Shown here in pieces: positions 16,222 to 24,074 of a stretch of DNA of 64,000 nt. Each line of letters starts with the position of its first letter. Position 1 is the first letter of the stretch. The notes beneath the pieces were generated by a model, which was given only the letters and a program-made list of their open reading frames with translations, had not been told where the DNA came from and ran no database searches. The translations under genes and the position numbers were made by a program. Origin of the DNA: Daejeonella sp. (GTDB lineage: Bacteria > Bacteroidota > Bacteroidia > Sphingobacteriales > Sphingobacteriaceae); the NCBI RefSeq assembly GCF_030684675.1, contig NZ_JAUXXZ010000077.1, positions 1 through 64,000 on the forward strand, in the 5' to 3' direction.

Positions 16222-16947
16222 TTAATTTTGTAAAAGTTTAACAAATAATGCACCTATAGCCGCAATCATTTTCAATGAATTGCGTAATTTTTCTTCAAGA
16301 CGCTCGAACAGGGTTTGCTTGCGCGCAACCTTACTTAAACGTTCCTCTGCCTCCATTTTTAAACGCTCATCATCTTCTTTCATTTTGCGTTCAATCTCTT
16401 TGGCCTTTTCTTCAGGGTCCCATAACATCGCTGTACACATACAGTTTTTACGGTCCTTGCTTTTCAGGATATCATAGTTCACACAACTCTGACAGCCTTT
16501 CCAGAAATCCTCATCCTGAGTTAGTTCGGAATAGGTTACCGGTTCGTAACCAAGTTCAGAATTGATCTTCATTACGGCTAACCCGGTAGTCAAACCGAAG
16601 ATCTTAGCCTCCGGATATCGTTTGCGGGAAAGGTCAAAGACTGCTCGTTTAATTAGCCGTGCAAGCCCGCGGTTACGGTAAAAAGGATTTACGATAAGTC
16701 CGGAATTGGCCACAAAAGTGCCATGACTCCAGGTTTCAATATAGCAGAAACCAGCCCAGGTACCATCCTGATGAAGTGCAATCACAGCCTTGCCTTCCAG
16801 CATCTTTGAAGTGATATACTCAGGGGTTCGTCTGGCTATTCCTGTGCCTCTGGCTTTGGCAGACTCTGCCATCTCATCGCAGATCTGTGTTGCGTATTCA
16901 ATATGATGTTCTGTTGCCGGGATGACAACAAATTCGTTTTCTTTCAT
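16222..16947 (-). CDS. argA: GNAT-family N-acylglutamate (probably N-succinylglutamate) synthase
   Basis: A 241-residue protein and the first enzyme gene of the operon. The GNAT domain spans about residues 5-145, with the acyl-CoA loop NPFYRNRGLARLIKR (87-101). After it comes a Cys cluster, C152, C155, C169 and C171 (C-x2-C-x13-C-x-C), that could bind a metal, then a highly charged predicted coiled coil (about 178-226). It is not an E. coli ArgA (no kinase-like domain). The GNAT protein heading Bacteroidota arginine clusters has been reported to act as N-succinylglutamate synthase; with Val90 in ArgF' this is the best assignment. The gene symbol marks the pathway step only. Confidence 0.75.
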   Translation of the reverse strand: MKENEFVVIPATEHHIEYATQICDEMAESAKARGTGIARRTPEYITSKMLEGKAVIALHQDGTWAGFCYIETWSHGTFVANSGLIVNPFYRNRGLARLIKRAVFDLSRKRYPEAKIFGLTTGLAVMKINSELGYEPVTYSELTQDEDFWKGCQSCVNYDILKSKDRKNCMCTAMLWDPEEKAKEIERKMKEDDERLKMEAEERLSKVARKQTLFERLEEKLRNSLKMIAAIGALFVKLLQN

Positions 16948-16981
16948 GTACTTTGAAGAAAAAAATCCGGTTTTGAATCGG

Positions 16982-17006
16982 AAAAAAGACTACGTTTTTA
17001 GTCTTT
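16982..17006 (-). terminator. Attenuator-like intrinsic terminator upstream of the arginine operon
   Basis: On the minus strand AAAGACTA (17006-16999), a 6-base loop and TAGTCTTT (16992-16985) form an 8-bp stem whose right arm runs into a further T-run ending at 16982. It ends 34 bases before the start of the first enzyme gene, so it would stop transcription before the operon. A weaker 4-bp hairpin followed by seven T residues (about 16961-16982) lies just after it. The placement fits an attenuator. Confidence 0.75.
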
Positions 17007-17035
17007 CCTTTTGTGAATAATCTGATTGATTGATC

Positions 17036-17109
17036 TTCCGGCAGGAATGCTCCGGTTACCTAGGGGTTAATGCCAAGATTCAAGTCCGCGGCATAAAGGG
17101 TCGTCGGAA
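17036..17109 (-). promoter_or_regulatory. Pairable leader RNA segment of the arginine operon
   Basis: On the minus-strand transcript, 17109-17103 can pair with 17042-17036 (7 bp, one G-U), enclosing ATGCC/GGCAT (17094-17090 with 17074-17070). The segment is richer in G+C than the AT-rich spacer around it. The 5' arms lie inside the Arg-rich leader ORF (codons 18-20 and 23-24), so ribosome position would decide whether they can pair. I tried to match it to SAM-I and cobalamin riboswitch cores and could not. Base pairs were found by eye; competing folds were not computed. Confidence 0.55.
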
Positions 17110-17160
17110 ACGCAACACTAACTTCTCAGGCCTGAAATTACTACATACAATACCCCTCAT
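17080..17160 (-). CDS. Candidate arginine-rich leader peptide of the arginine operon
   Basis: ATG at 17160 opens a 26-codon frame ending in TGA at 17080-17082. Six codons specify Arg (positions 2, 10, 17, 19, 20 and 25), four of them within the last ten residues (core LRFRRPFMPR). Codons 18-20 form the 5' arm of a long-range pairing and codons 23-24 the 5' arm of a hairpin; a terminator lies downstream and the first enzyme gene begins 132 bases after the stop. This is the arrangement of classical leader-peptide attenuators. I see no clear promoter upstream: the nearest -7-like sequence (about 17200-17210) is imperfect. A chance ORF of this size is possible, but the Arg content and position argue for function. 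Confidence 0.6.
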   Translation of the reverse strand: MRGIVCSNFRPEKLVLRFRRPFMPRT

Positions 17161-17605
17161 ATAACCCATTTGAGTTAATGATCCTGTATTGGCCTGGTAG
17201 TTTAAACTATTCATTGTTAATAGTATAAGTGGTATTGAAATTTTTTACAAAAAAACGAAAAAAATACTGAAATCTGCAATAGTGAGGGGATAATATTACA
17301 ATTTTTTAATACTGTTTTGTCATTGCAGGCCTTGTACAACAAGCGCCAATGTCCACTGGATCTAATCAAGTTTACAGGATTATACTTACCATGTAAGTCA
17401 ATAATAATTGATTTTAAGCATTCTGCCATTAATCAACAGTTAATTTTTTTAACAAAAAAGAGAGTTTCGGATTTAAGAAATTGTTAGAATAAAGTCCTGA
17501 ACCCCAGGCAATTTCTTTTATCCGTTTATTGTTTTACACAACATATTATATAAATTGCTCTTACTTATTGTAAAATTCTATTGACAATTGTAAAGACCTT
17601 ATAAA
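17161..17605. other. AT-rich spacer without a recognisable gene
   Basis: This stretch lies between the divergent arginine leader and a small membrane-protein gene. It must hold the promoter of the arginine operon, but I find no good TAnnTTTG on the minus strand; TAGTTTAA near 17203-17210 is the closest. A 70-codon minus-strand frame at 17217-17429 looks like noise. Confidence 0.5.
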
Positions 17606-17971
17606 ATGACACCATCAGGTAAATCATTATTCTTCTTTGGTATTTATGTATTTAGTACCGGACTTTTATTTATCCTTTTGCCCGAAAAATTAATCGATTT
17701 GACGCTTTTACCACCAATACCAAGTGCCTGGGCAAGATTTATTGGCTTACTAGCACTGGTTATTGGTTCTTATGATATTTTAAGTGGCCTGGCTAACATC
17801 AAGCCCTTCATAAAAATTTCAGTTTATATTAGGTTTGGTTTCACTTTAGGAGCGATATTACTTTTTGTGTCCGGACAAATGCCTGTATCTATTATTTTAT
17901 TAGGTGGAATGGATGCTTTGGGTGCACTTTGGACCATCATTGCCTTGAAATCTGAGTCTGCTAAAGACTGA
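17606..17971 (+). CDS. Small four-helix membrane protein of unknown function
   Basis: A 121-residue hydrophobic protein with about four predicted transmembrane segments (near 8-25, 45-62, 70-88 and 92-112) and a short polar C-terminus. The motif SAWARFIGLLALVIGSYDI resembles DoxX/DUF4345-type small membrane proteins, but I cannot place it in a named family with confidence. It precedes an APC permease by 57 bases on the same strand, so the two may be co-transcribed. No function is inferred. Confidence 0.7.
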   Translation: MTPSGKSLFFFGIYVFSTGLLFILLPEKLIDLTLLPPIPSAWARFIGLLALVIGSYDILSGLANIKPFIKISVYIRFGFTLGAILLFVSGQMPVSIILLGGMDALGALWTIIALKSESAKD

Positions 17972-18028
17972 TTTTTATTCAAACAACAAGCGGTGCACAC
18001 GAAAACTATTAAAATACGATTTCAATAA

Positions 18029-19426
18029 ATGAATAAGGTAAAAACTGAAGCATCACTAAATAGAACATTAGGACTTTTTGCAAGTACCTTAATGGTGGTC
18101 GGGATAGTGATTGGGAGCGGAGTATTTAAAAAAATAGTCCCAATGGCTCAAACCGGGCTGAGTGAGACTGCAATCCTGATGGCCTGGATTCTGGCTGGTG
18201 TAATCAGTTTATTTGCCGCGTTTACCGTGAGTGCTTTAGCTTCTCTTACTGAAGAATCCGGAGGCTTGTATGAGTACTTCCGTTTATCCTTTGGAAATTT
18301 TTTTGCATTCATTTCAGGATGGGCTGATTTTATAATTATTAGTCCGGCGGCAATTGCCGCCCTCGCCTTTCTGTTTGGTGAGGTTATCAATTCATTTATC
18401 CCCATTCCAAAACCGCTGGATGCCTGGAAAGACTTTTCGATTGGGGGCTTCATTTTCCCTTTTGCAAACTCGGGTGTTAAACTGATTGGAATTAGTGCAA
18501 TAATCGTACTTACAGGAGTAAATTCTCTGGGATCCCGTGAAAGCGGTGTTTTCAACTCCATCATTACTAGCGCTAAAATTTTGGGTATATCAGTTCTGAT
18601 TATTGTGGGACTTGCTTATTCCGGGCCGGAAACACAAAGTTCCAACAGTACGTTCAATACTGTAAATGCACCCGAAGGAATGCTGTTTTACAGTGCATTT
18701 TTTGCTGCAATGCTCAGTGCTTTCTGGGCTTATAATGGCTGGGAAACCGCTACCAATATTTCGGGTGAAATCATTAATCCGAAGCGTAACCTTCCCCTGG
18801 CCCTTACAATCGGTTTATCTCTTGTAGCATTAGTCTATACGCTTCTTAACTATACTTATATGAATGTGCTCAGTCTCCAGCAAATCAGGGCCATTGATGT
18901 AAATCAGATCGGTGCATTTGTTGTGGCGGAAACCCTACTGGGTACCTTCGGAAAAATTCTACTAATAGTACTTCTTATAATCTGCGTATTCGGTGCATTG
19001 AACAGTAATATTGTTTCTTCTCCCCGTAAATTCTACCGAATGGCACAACAGGGCTACCTGTTCAGCCATTTGAAGAAAGTCCACCCCAGGTTCAGAACAC
19101 CTCATGTATCCCTAAACTATATGATGATTCTGGGTTGTATTATGCTGATATCCGGCTCCTTTGATACACTCACCAACATGGTCATCTTTCTGAATTTCGT
19201 GTTTTATGGATTTCTCGCCTTCGCAGTTCTTCGTATGAAAAGAAAAGGAATGATCCAGGCTAAGGTAACAGGATACCCATTCGTTCCAATTGTATTGCTG
19301 CTATTCTCTATTGCTTTAACAATCAATACTATCTGGGTTCAGCCTCAGCAATCTTTGGTGGGAATTATGCTTGTTCTTAGCGGTGTACCGGTTTATTATT
19401 ATTTCAAGAAACGAAAAACAGCTTAA
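18029..19426 (+). CDS. APC-family amino acid permease
   Basis: A 465-residue transporter of the amino acid-polyamine-organocation superfamily with about 12 hydrophobic helices. The TM1 motif VVGIVIGSGVFKK near residues 23-35 is the unwound substrate-binding helix of APC proteins, and the TM6 region AFWAYNGWETATNISGEI with the following NPKRNLPLA loop is characteristic of LAT/SteT-like members. Substrate cannot be read from the sequence. Although it is near the arginine operon it is divergent from it and has its own spacer, so a link to arginine uptake is only a possibility. Confidence 0.88.
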   Translation: MNKVKTEASLNRTLGLFASTLMVVGIVIGSGVFKKIVPMAQTGLSETAILMAWILAGVISLFAAFTVSALASLTEESGGLYEYFRLSFGNFFAFISGWADFIIISPAAIAALAFLFGEVINSFIPIPKPLDAWKDFSIGGFIFPFANSGVKLIGISAIIVLTGVNSLGSRESGVFNSIITSAKILGISVLIIVGLAYSGPETQSSNSTFNTVNAPEGMLFYSAFFAAMLSAFWAYNGWETATNISGEIINPKRNLPLALTIGLSLVALVYTLLNYTYMNVLSLQQIRAIDVNQIGAFVVAETLLGTFGKILLIVLLIICVFGALNSNIVSSPRKFYRMAQQGYLFSHLKKVHPRFRTPHVSLNYMMILGCIMLISGSFDTLTNMVIFLNFVFYGFLAFAVLRMKRKGMIQAKVTGYPFVPIVLLLFSIALTINTIWVQPQQSLVGIMLVLSGVPVYYYFKKRKTA

Positions 19427-19476
19427 ATACAGGAATCACTTCAAGGAGTATAATCTCAATTCAAATTTTAAAATAA

Positions 19477-19509
19477 TTTGCGAAACTAAATTTTGCATAT
19501 GTATATTTG
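19477..19509 (+). promoter_or_regulatory. Promoter of the ArsR-SRPBCC/VOC operon
   Basis: TTTG at 19477-19480 and TATATTTG at 19502-19509 match the Bacteroidota -33 and -7 elements with a 21-base spacer. Transcription would start about 25 bases before the ArsR start codon at 19540. Confidence 0.65.
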
Positions 19510-19539
19510 CAACTGATTGGTTTCATAATAATTTAAATA

Positions 19540-19866
19540 ATGAGAAGAGATGTTTTCCAAGCCATTGCCGACCCTACCCGGCGAGCTATAATTGCACTTA
19601 TTGCCCTTCATGCAATGACCCCAAACACGCTTGCCGAGCACTTCGATACCAGCAGGCAGGCTGTTTCTAAACACTTAAGGATATTGACTGAGTGCCAACT
19701 TGTAAAACAGGAAGTTCAGGGCAGAGAAATTTACTATCAGCTAAAAGTCAGCAAAATGAAAGAAATTGATAAATGGCTTGAACAGTTCAGAAAAATCTGG
19801 GAGCAAAGGTTCAGCGAACTCGATAATGTATTGTTAACGTTAAAAAATAAAGAAAATGAATCCTGA
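19540..19866 (+). CDS. ArsR/SmtB-type winged-helix repressor
   Basis: A 108-residue regulator. It starts with RRDVFQAIADPTRRAIIALI, then a winged helix-turn-helix at about residues 27-55 (TPNTLAEHFDTSRQAVSKHLRIL) and a wing with REIYYQL. No metal-binding Cys motif is seen, which fits the subgroup that pairs with SRPBCC/AHSA1 proteins. It overlaps the next gene by 11 bases, so both are one unit, and probably regulates its own promoter. Confidence 0.9.
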   Translation: MRRDVFQAIADPTRRAIIALIALHAMTPNTLAEHFDTSRQAVSKHLRILTECQLVKQEVQGREIYYQLKVSKMKEIDKWLEQFRKIWEQRFSELDNVLLTLKNKENES

Positions 19867-20830
19867 TTTATTATTCAACTTTTCTGTAAACAAGGAAAGC
19901 AAAACCATTAATGTAAAGAGAGAATTTGCTGCTAATCTTAAGCTGGTTTGGGATTGCTGGACAAAACCAGAACTGCTTGACCTCTGGTGGGCTCCCAAAC
20001 CATATCAGACAAAAACAAGATCGATGGATTTCAGGGAAGGCGGCTCCTGGTTTTATGCTATGGTCGGACCAGATGGTGCTACACATTGGTGCAGGGCTGA
20101 TTATAAAAAAATAGAGCCTCAGAAAAATTTTTCAGGCCTGGATGCTTTCTGTGATGAGGAAGGAAATATAAACACAGATTTTCCACGATCCTTCTGGACC
20201 AACTCATTCAGCGCAAATACAGATAAAACTATAGTAGATATTGCCATAAAATATGAAGCGTTAGAAGATCTCGAAAAAATTATTCAGCTAGGATTTAAAG
20301 AAGGTTTTACGGCAGCATTGAGTAATCTTGATCAATATCTTGAAACACAGTTCAAACTCAGAAACGAACTACGGACGGATAACAAAGAAAGAGTTTGTAC
20401 CTATCTGAACTTCCCGGGAAATACAGAAGACGCATTTTTATTTTACAAATCAGTATTCAAAACGGAGTTCAGCGGAAATGGGATACAGCGCTTTGGTGAT
20501 TTGCCAGCCGATGCAGATCATCCACCTATAGCTGAGGCAGTAAAAAACATGGTTATTCACATTGAATTACCCATAACTGGAAATCACATACTTATGGGAA
20601 CTGATGCTCCAAAGGAAATGGGCTTTACCGTAGTTCAGGGCAATAATATGCACATCTCATTAGAACCTGAAACTAAGGAAGAAGCGAAACGAATTTTTGA
20701 AGAACTATCAGCTGAAGGAAATATTACTATGCCATTGCAGGACATGTTCTGGGGGGCTTACTTCGGCAGCTTTTCAGATAAATATGGTATTAACTGGATG
20801 GTAAACTATAACACCAAAAACGAAATTTAA
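19856..20830 (+). CDS. SRPBCC (AHSA1-like) and VOC-domain fusion protein
   Basis: A 324-residue two-domain protein. Residues about 18-165 form an AHSA1-type SRPBCC domain (REFAANLKLVWDCWTKPELLDLWWAPKP, then FREGGSWFYAMVGPDG, ending GFKEGFTAALSNLDQYLE). Residues about 180-320 form a PhnB-like VOC domain (VCTYLNFPGNTEDAFLFYKSVF, then ILMGTDAP, ending FWGAYFGSFSDKYGINWMVNY). The two domains usually occur as separate genes in such operons. The ligand is unknown. It overlaps the ArsR gene, which probably controls it. Confidence 0.85.
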   Translation: MNPDLLFNFSVNKESKTINVKREFAANLKLVWDCWTKPELLDLWWAPKPYQTKTRSMDFREGGSWFYAMVGPDGATHWCRADYKKIEPQKNFSGLDAFCDEEGNINTDFPRSFWTNSFSANTDKTIVDIAIKYEALEDLEKIIQLGFKEGFTAALSNLDQYLETQFKLRNELRTDNKERVCTYLNFPGNTEDAFLFYKSVFKTEFSGNGIQRFGDLPADADHPPIAEAVKNMVIHIELPITGNHILMGTDAPKEMGFTVVQGNNMHISLEPETKEEAKRIFEELSAEGNITMPLQDMFWGAYFGSFSDKYGINWMVNYNTKNEI

Positions 20831-20971
20831 ATCTGGAAATGATTGAAGACCCCGGAATTCTTATGTGATTTAGCCTGCTATGTTTTGAAACCGGGCAAAA
20901 TGTTTATACAGAAAAAAATCAGAATGCTGTGATTTTTTGAATTGTCCTGCGAATAATGAGAGAAACAGTAG

Positions 20972-21088
20972 TTCAAATCATATTCTGAAATAGCCGAAAT
21001 TCTGGGAATCTCTCCAAGTAATGTCGGTACTAAGATCAGCCGTATCAAAGGCAAGCTAAAAATTAGTTTCTCACAATTAAACTTATAG
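20972..21088 (+). pseudogene. Remnant of a sigma-70 family factor (region 4)
   Basis: From 20981 the frame reads YSEIAEILGISPSNVGTKI and continues SRIKGKLK to TAG at 21086-21088, the region 4 helix-turn-helix of ECF-type sigma factors. Just upstream the frame hits a stop (20969-20971), and no further sigma-factor sequence can be recovered back to the VOC gene. Only the last 36 codons or so of a normal gene remain. It is immediately followed by a decayed copy of the membrane protein that often accompanies this sigma factor in Bacteroidota. Confidence 0.75.
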
Positions 21089-21091
21089 AAA

Positions 21092-21654
21092 ATGAAGGAA
21101 TCTGAACTAAAACAATATTGGGCAACAGCTAATGAGAAGTTGGAAATGAGCCTTCTCTTAAATAAAATCAACACAGATGAACTTAAACAGCTGAAAGTCT
21201 ACCATTTCATCTCAAAAATGAAAGCCATTAAACTTTTCACACTTGTATGTGGGATTTTATGGGTGGGCGTCGGTTCAGCAATTCTCAGCAAAATCTTTAT
21301 GTAGCAGTTTACTTCTGCTAACAAATTCTTTCTTTTCTCGGCAAGTTTTCAGATTGCGTTAACAGCAATTGCAATCATAATTTATTTATATCAGACTATA
21401 ACCATTTATAGTGTAGATATAGCAGAACCAGTCATTATAACATAAGAGAAACTTAACAAACTTAGATCCTCCACATTATGGATTACCCGCATTCTATTAC
21501 TGCAACTACCATTCTGGACGACTTTTTACTGGAATGAAACAATGATAGAAAATGGTTTCGTCTGATCTTTGAAGGTAACGAGTGGACACATTTGATTAAG
21601 GCAATAGAGCTGTCGCGTGAAATAGAGAAATATAAGATTGAAGAAGAAAGCTAA
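21092..21654 (+). pseudogene. Decayed membrane partner of the sigma-factor remnant
   Basis: ATG 21092 opens a 70-codon frame (starts MKESELKQYWATANEKLEM) that stops at TAG 21302-21304. The same frame continues as recognisable protein (SANKFFLFSASFQIALTAIA), meets TAA at 21443-21445, resumes with TLWITRILLLQLPFWTTFYW and meets TGA at 21563-21565; a shifted frame then gives KWFRLIFEGNEWTHLIKAIE to TAA 21652-21654. Together these look like one membrane protein broken by two in-frame stops and a frameshift or deletion. Such proteins commonly sit just downstream of a sigma factor in Bacteroidota. Three consecutive sequencing errors are unlikely. Confidence 0.8.
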
Positions 21655-21969
21655 AATAAAACTTGCGCCAGAAATCTGTCCATCCAAAATCATTTTTCAA
21701 CTGAAATACGTGGCAATTTGCTAAAAACATTTGGTATCAATTACATCGTTTTGTGGCTGCAGAACTTGCACCTCCATATTATATTCTAAAGCAAATTTCA
21801 CAAAAAAGAAAAATGATAATATTTATTGAAGATTTTTGATTTAATCCTATTATTGTAATATTAATGTTGCAATTAAACCTTTTACTTATTTAATTAAGAA
21901 ACAGGATACTTAAGACAAATTCTGATTAACCTAATTAAGTTCATAAGTACCAGACAGTAAAATACCAGA
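21655..21969. other. AT-rich spacer, nothing recognised
   Basis: A 315-base AT-rich stretch between the pseudogene and the methyltransferase gene. I see no gene, strong hairpin or consensus promoter, although a promoter for the following pair of genes is expected here. Confidence 0.5.
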
Positions 21970-22731
21970 ATGAATATTAATTATTACAAGGAATATGCTT
22001 TTTTAGAACGTCATCACTGGTGGTTCAGGGTAAGGGGTAAAATCATAAGTAAACTAATTTCAAACAGTTTTGAAACCATTGAAAATAAACAACTAAATAT
22101 TTTAAATATTGGAGCTGCAACAGGTAAAACTAGTGAGCTGCTCTCAAAATTTGGAAAAGTTATTTCGCTTGAATATGATAAGGATTGTTGCGATTATGCC
22201 GAACAACAATTTAATTTAGATATTATCCATGGCTCTATTCTGGATCTTCCATTTAAAGAAGAAGAGTTTGATCTCGTTTGTGCATTTGACGTTATTGAAC
22301 ATGTAAAAGATGATCGATTGGGTGTACAAGAAATGAGAAGGGTTTGTAAAAGAGATGGCCTGATTGTGCTTACGGTTCCTGCTTACATGTTTTTGTGGAG
22401 CCATCATGATGAAGTAAACCATCATTACAGACGATATACACTCAAAAACCTTAAAGAATTAGTTAAAAAAGAGGATTTAATTCCAGTAAGAGCCACTTTT
22501 TATAATACACTATTATTTCTTCCTATAGCCTTATTCAGATTATTGAGTAAAATGATCCCTGAAAAACTAATCAGGAAAGGGGCAGGTTCAGATGCCACCC
22601 TGCATAATAGCAATAGTTTAATCAGCCGAATCCTATATCGAATATTTAGTTTAGAATTGAGCCTGCTTAACGTGTTTAATCTTCCATTCGGTGTATCTAT
22701 ATTTCTTTCGCTATCCAAAAACAAAAGATAA
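21970..22731 (+). CDS. Class I SAM-dependent methyltransferase
   Basis: A 253-residue methyltransferase. Motif I is LNIGAATGKTSELL (about residues 45-58), the acidic SAM-ribose residue is in ISLEYD, and post-I FDLVCAFDVIEHVKDD matches the methyltransferase type 11 family. The opening RHHWWFRVRGKII is typical of members found among glycan and lipid glycosylation genes. It overlaps the following GT87-like membrane protein as TAATG, so the two are translationally coupled and probably act on the same lipid or polysaccharide precursor. The acceptor is unknown. Confidence 0.85.
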   Translation: MNINYYKEYAFLERHHWWFRVRGKIISKLISNSFETIENKQLNILNIGAATGKTSELLSKFGKVISLEYDKDCCDYAEQQFNLDIIHGSILDLPFKEEEFDLVCAFDVIEHVKDDRLGVQEMRRVCKRDGLIVLTVPAYMFLWSHHDEVNHHYRRYTLKNLKELVKKEDLIPVRATFYNTLLFLPIALFRLLSKMIPEKLIRKGAGSDATLHNSNSLISRILYRIFSLELSLLNVFNLPFGVSIFLSLSKNKR

Positions 22732-23912
22732 TGCTAAAGGTTGTAAATACTTTTTTTACAGAAACAATTTTTAAAAAGAAGATCTATATTTTCTCATTAT
22801 GGTATCTAATCAGCGCTCTTGCTTTGATTAAAATCTTAAAGAGTGGTAACTATAACAACTTCCTTATTTTTAAATTTACTTTTTTCAGTCTGCTTGATCA
22901 GAAGAATTTATTCTTACCACAGCCCGAAAATTTTCAGCATTATAACCTGTACGGACCCATTTTTAGTGTTCTGATTGCCCCCTTTGCAATACTTCCAAAC
23001 TGGCTGGGTCATACTCTATGGACTTTTTTCAACTCTTTTATACTCTTGTTTGCAATCAGGAAATTACCCTTGCCTTCTGGCACAACCTTAGCAATTTTAC
23101 TTATTGCCGCACACGAGAACCTAACATCTATCCTTAGCTCCCAGTTTAATCCATCCATGACGGCAATTGTTCTGCTTACCTATACCTTTATTGATCAAAA
23201 AAAGGATTTTTGGGCAGCATTGATGATTGTCTTAGGCACATTCATAAAGCTTTATGGTATTGTCGGTTTAGCATTCTTTTTATTCTCGAAAAATAAATTA
23301 ATGCTGGTGTCAGGTTTGATTTTTTGGAGTGCCCTTGCATTTTCAATTCCGATGCTATTTTCATCTCCTGCTTATATAGTTCAAACTTACAAAGATTGGT
23401 TTGAGGCCATTACAGAAAAGAATAGGATGAATAGCACATTAATTACCGACCAGGATATTTGTTTGATGGGGATGGTGCGAAGAATATCCGGAAATCACTT
23501 AATTCCAAACTGGCCTTTTTTGGGAGCAGGTATTATCTTATTTGGCCTACCTTATTTGCGAATCAGCCAATATAAAGAGTCTACCTTCAGGTTATTAATA
23601 TTGTCAAGCACATTAATATTTACCGTTATTTTTAGCACAAGTTCTGAATCCCCAACTTACATTATTGCTTTTACAGGTGTGGCTATATGGTTTGTAAACC
23701 AAAAAAGACCATTAAAACCCTGGCAAATTGTTCTTTTTGTTTTCGCAATCTTGTTAACCAGTTTTTCACCCTCCGATTTATTCCCAAAATTTATTCGGGA
23801 TGAATTTATAAAACCCTATTCATTAAAGGCGCTACCATGCGTTCTAATCTGGTTGGCAATCAGTTACCAATTATTGACCAGAGATTTTAAGAATTATGGC
23901 CTGGTCAAATGA
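22731..23912 (+). CDS. GT87-like polyprenyl-phosphate glycosyltransferase membrane protein
   Basis: A 393-residue integral membrane protein with about nine to ten hydrophobic helices. Segments such as HYNLYGPIFSVLIAPFAILP, LGTFIKLYGIVGLAFFLFSK, MGMVRRISGN and SESPTYIIAFTG are typical of GT87/DUF2029 proteins, which use polyprenyl-phosphate sugars. Its start overlaps the methyltransferase stop. A closely related but shorter paralogue lies at 34987-36000. The sugar and acceptor are not known. Confidence 0.75.
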   Translation: MLKVVNTFFTETIFKKKIYIFSLWYLISALALIKILKSGNYNNFLIFKFTFFSLLDQKNLFLPQPENFQHYNLYGPIFSVLIAPFAILPNWLGHTLWTFFNSFILLFAIRKLPLPSGTTLAILLIAAHENLTSILSSQFNPSMTAIVLLTYTFIDQKKDFWAALMIVLGTFIKLYGIVGLAFFLFSKNKLMLVSGLIFWSALAFSIPMLFSSPAYIVQTYKDWFEAITEKNRMNSTLITDQDICLMGMVRRISGNHLIPNWPFLGAGIILFGLPYLRISQYKESTFRLLILSSTLIFTVIFSTSSESPTYIIAFTGVAIWFVNQKRPLKPWQIVLFVFAILLTSFSPSDLFPKFIRDEFIKPYSLKALPCVLIWLAISYQLLTRDFKNYGLVK

Positions 23913-23937
23913 AAATTTAGTATTAGTTCTTTACTAA

Positions 23938-23965
23938 TCAATGATGTAGCTGAAAACATCATTGA
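23938..23965 (+). terminator. Hairpin after the GT87-like gene
   Basis: TCAATGATGT and ACATCATTGA form a perfect 10-bp stem with an 8-base loop 26 bases after the stop codon. The following sequence (CTCTGTTTAT) has only a weak T-run, so termination would be inefficient. Confidence 0.5.
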
Positions 23966-24074
23966 CTCTGTTTATAGGCTATGATCATTAAATTCAAATC
24001 AATAAAAGCGATGGCAAAAAGATAAATATGACTTTATTATCTCTATTTTTCCAAAATATAAAAATCAATTAAGT

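Noticed and set aside
17036..17109. SAM-I or cobalamin riboswitch upstream of the arginine operon
   Set aside because: Some short strings resemble parts of these classes (ATTCCTGCCGGAAGAT, CTTGGCA...AACC), but the conserved cores are missing and the Arg-rich leader ORF explains the region better.
17217..17429. 70-codon minus-strand frame in the arginine-leader spacer
   Set aside because: No domain, odd composition and no coding-like context; it probably overlaps the promoter region.
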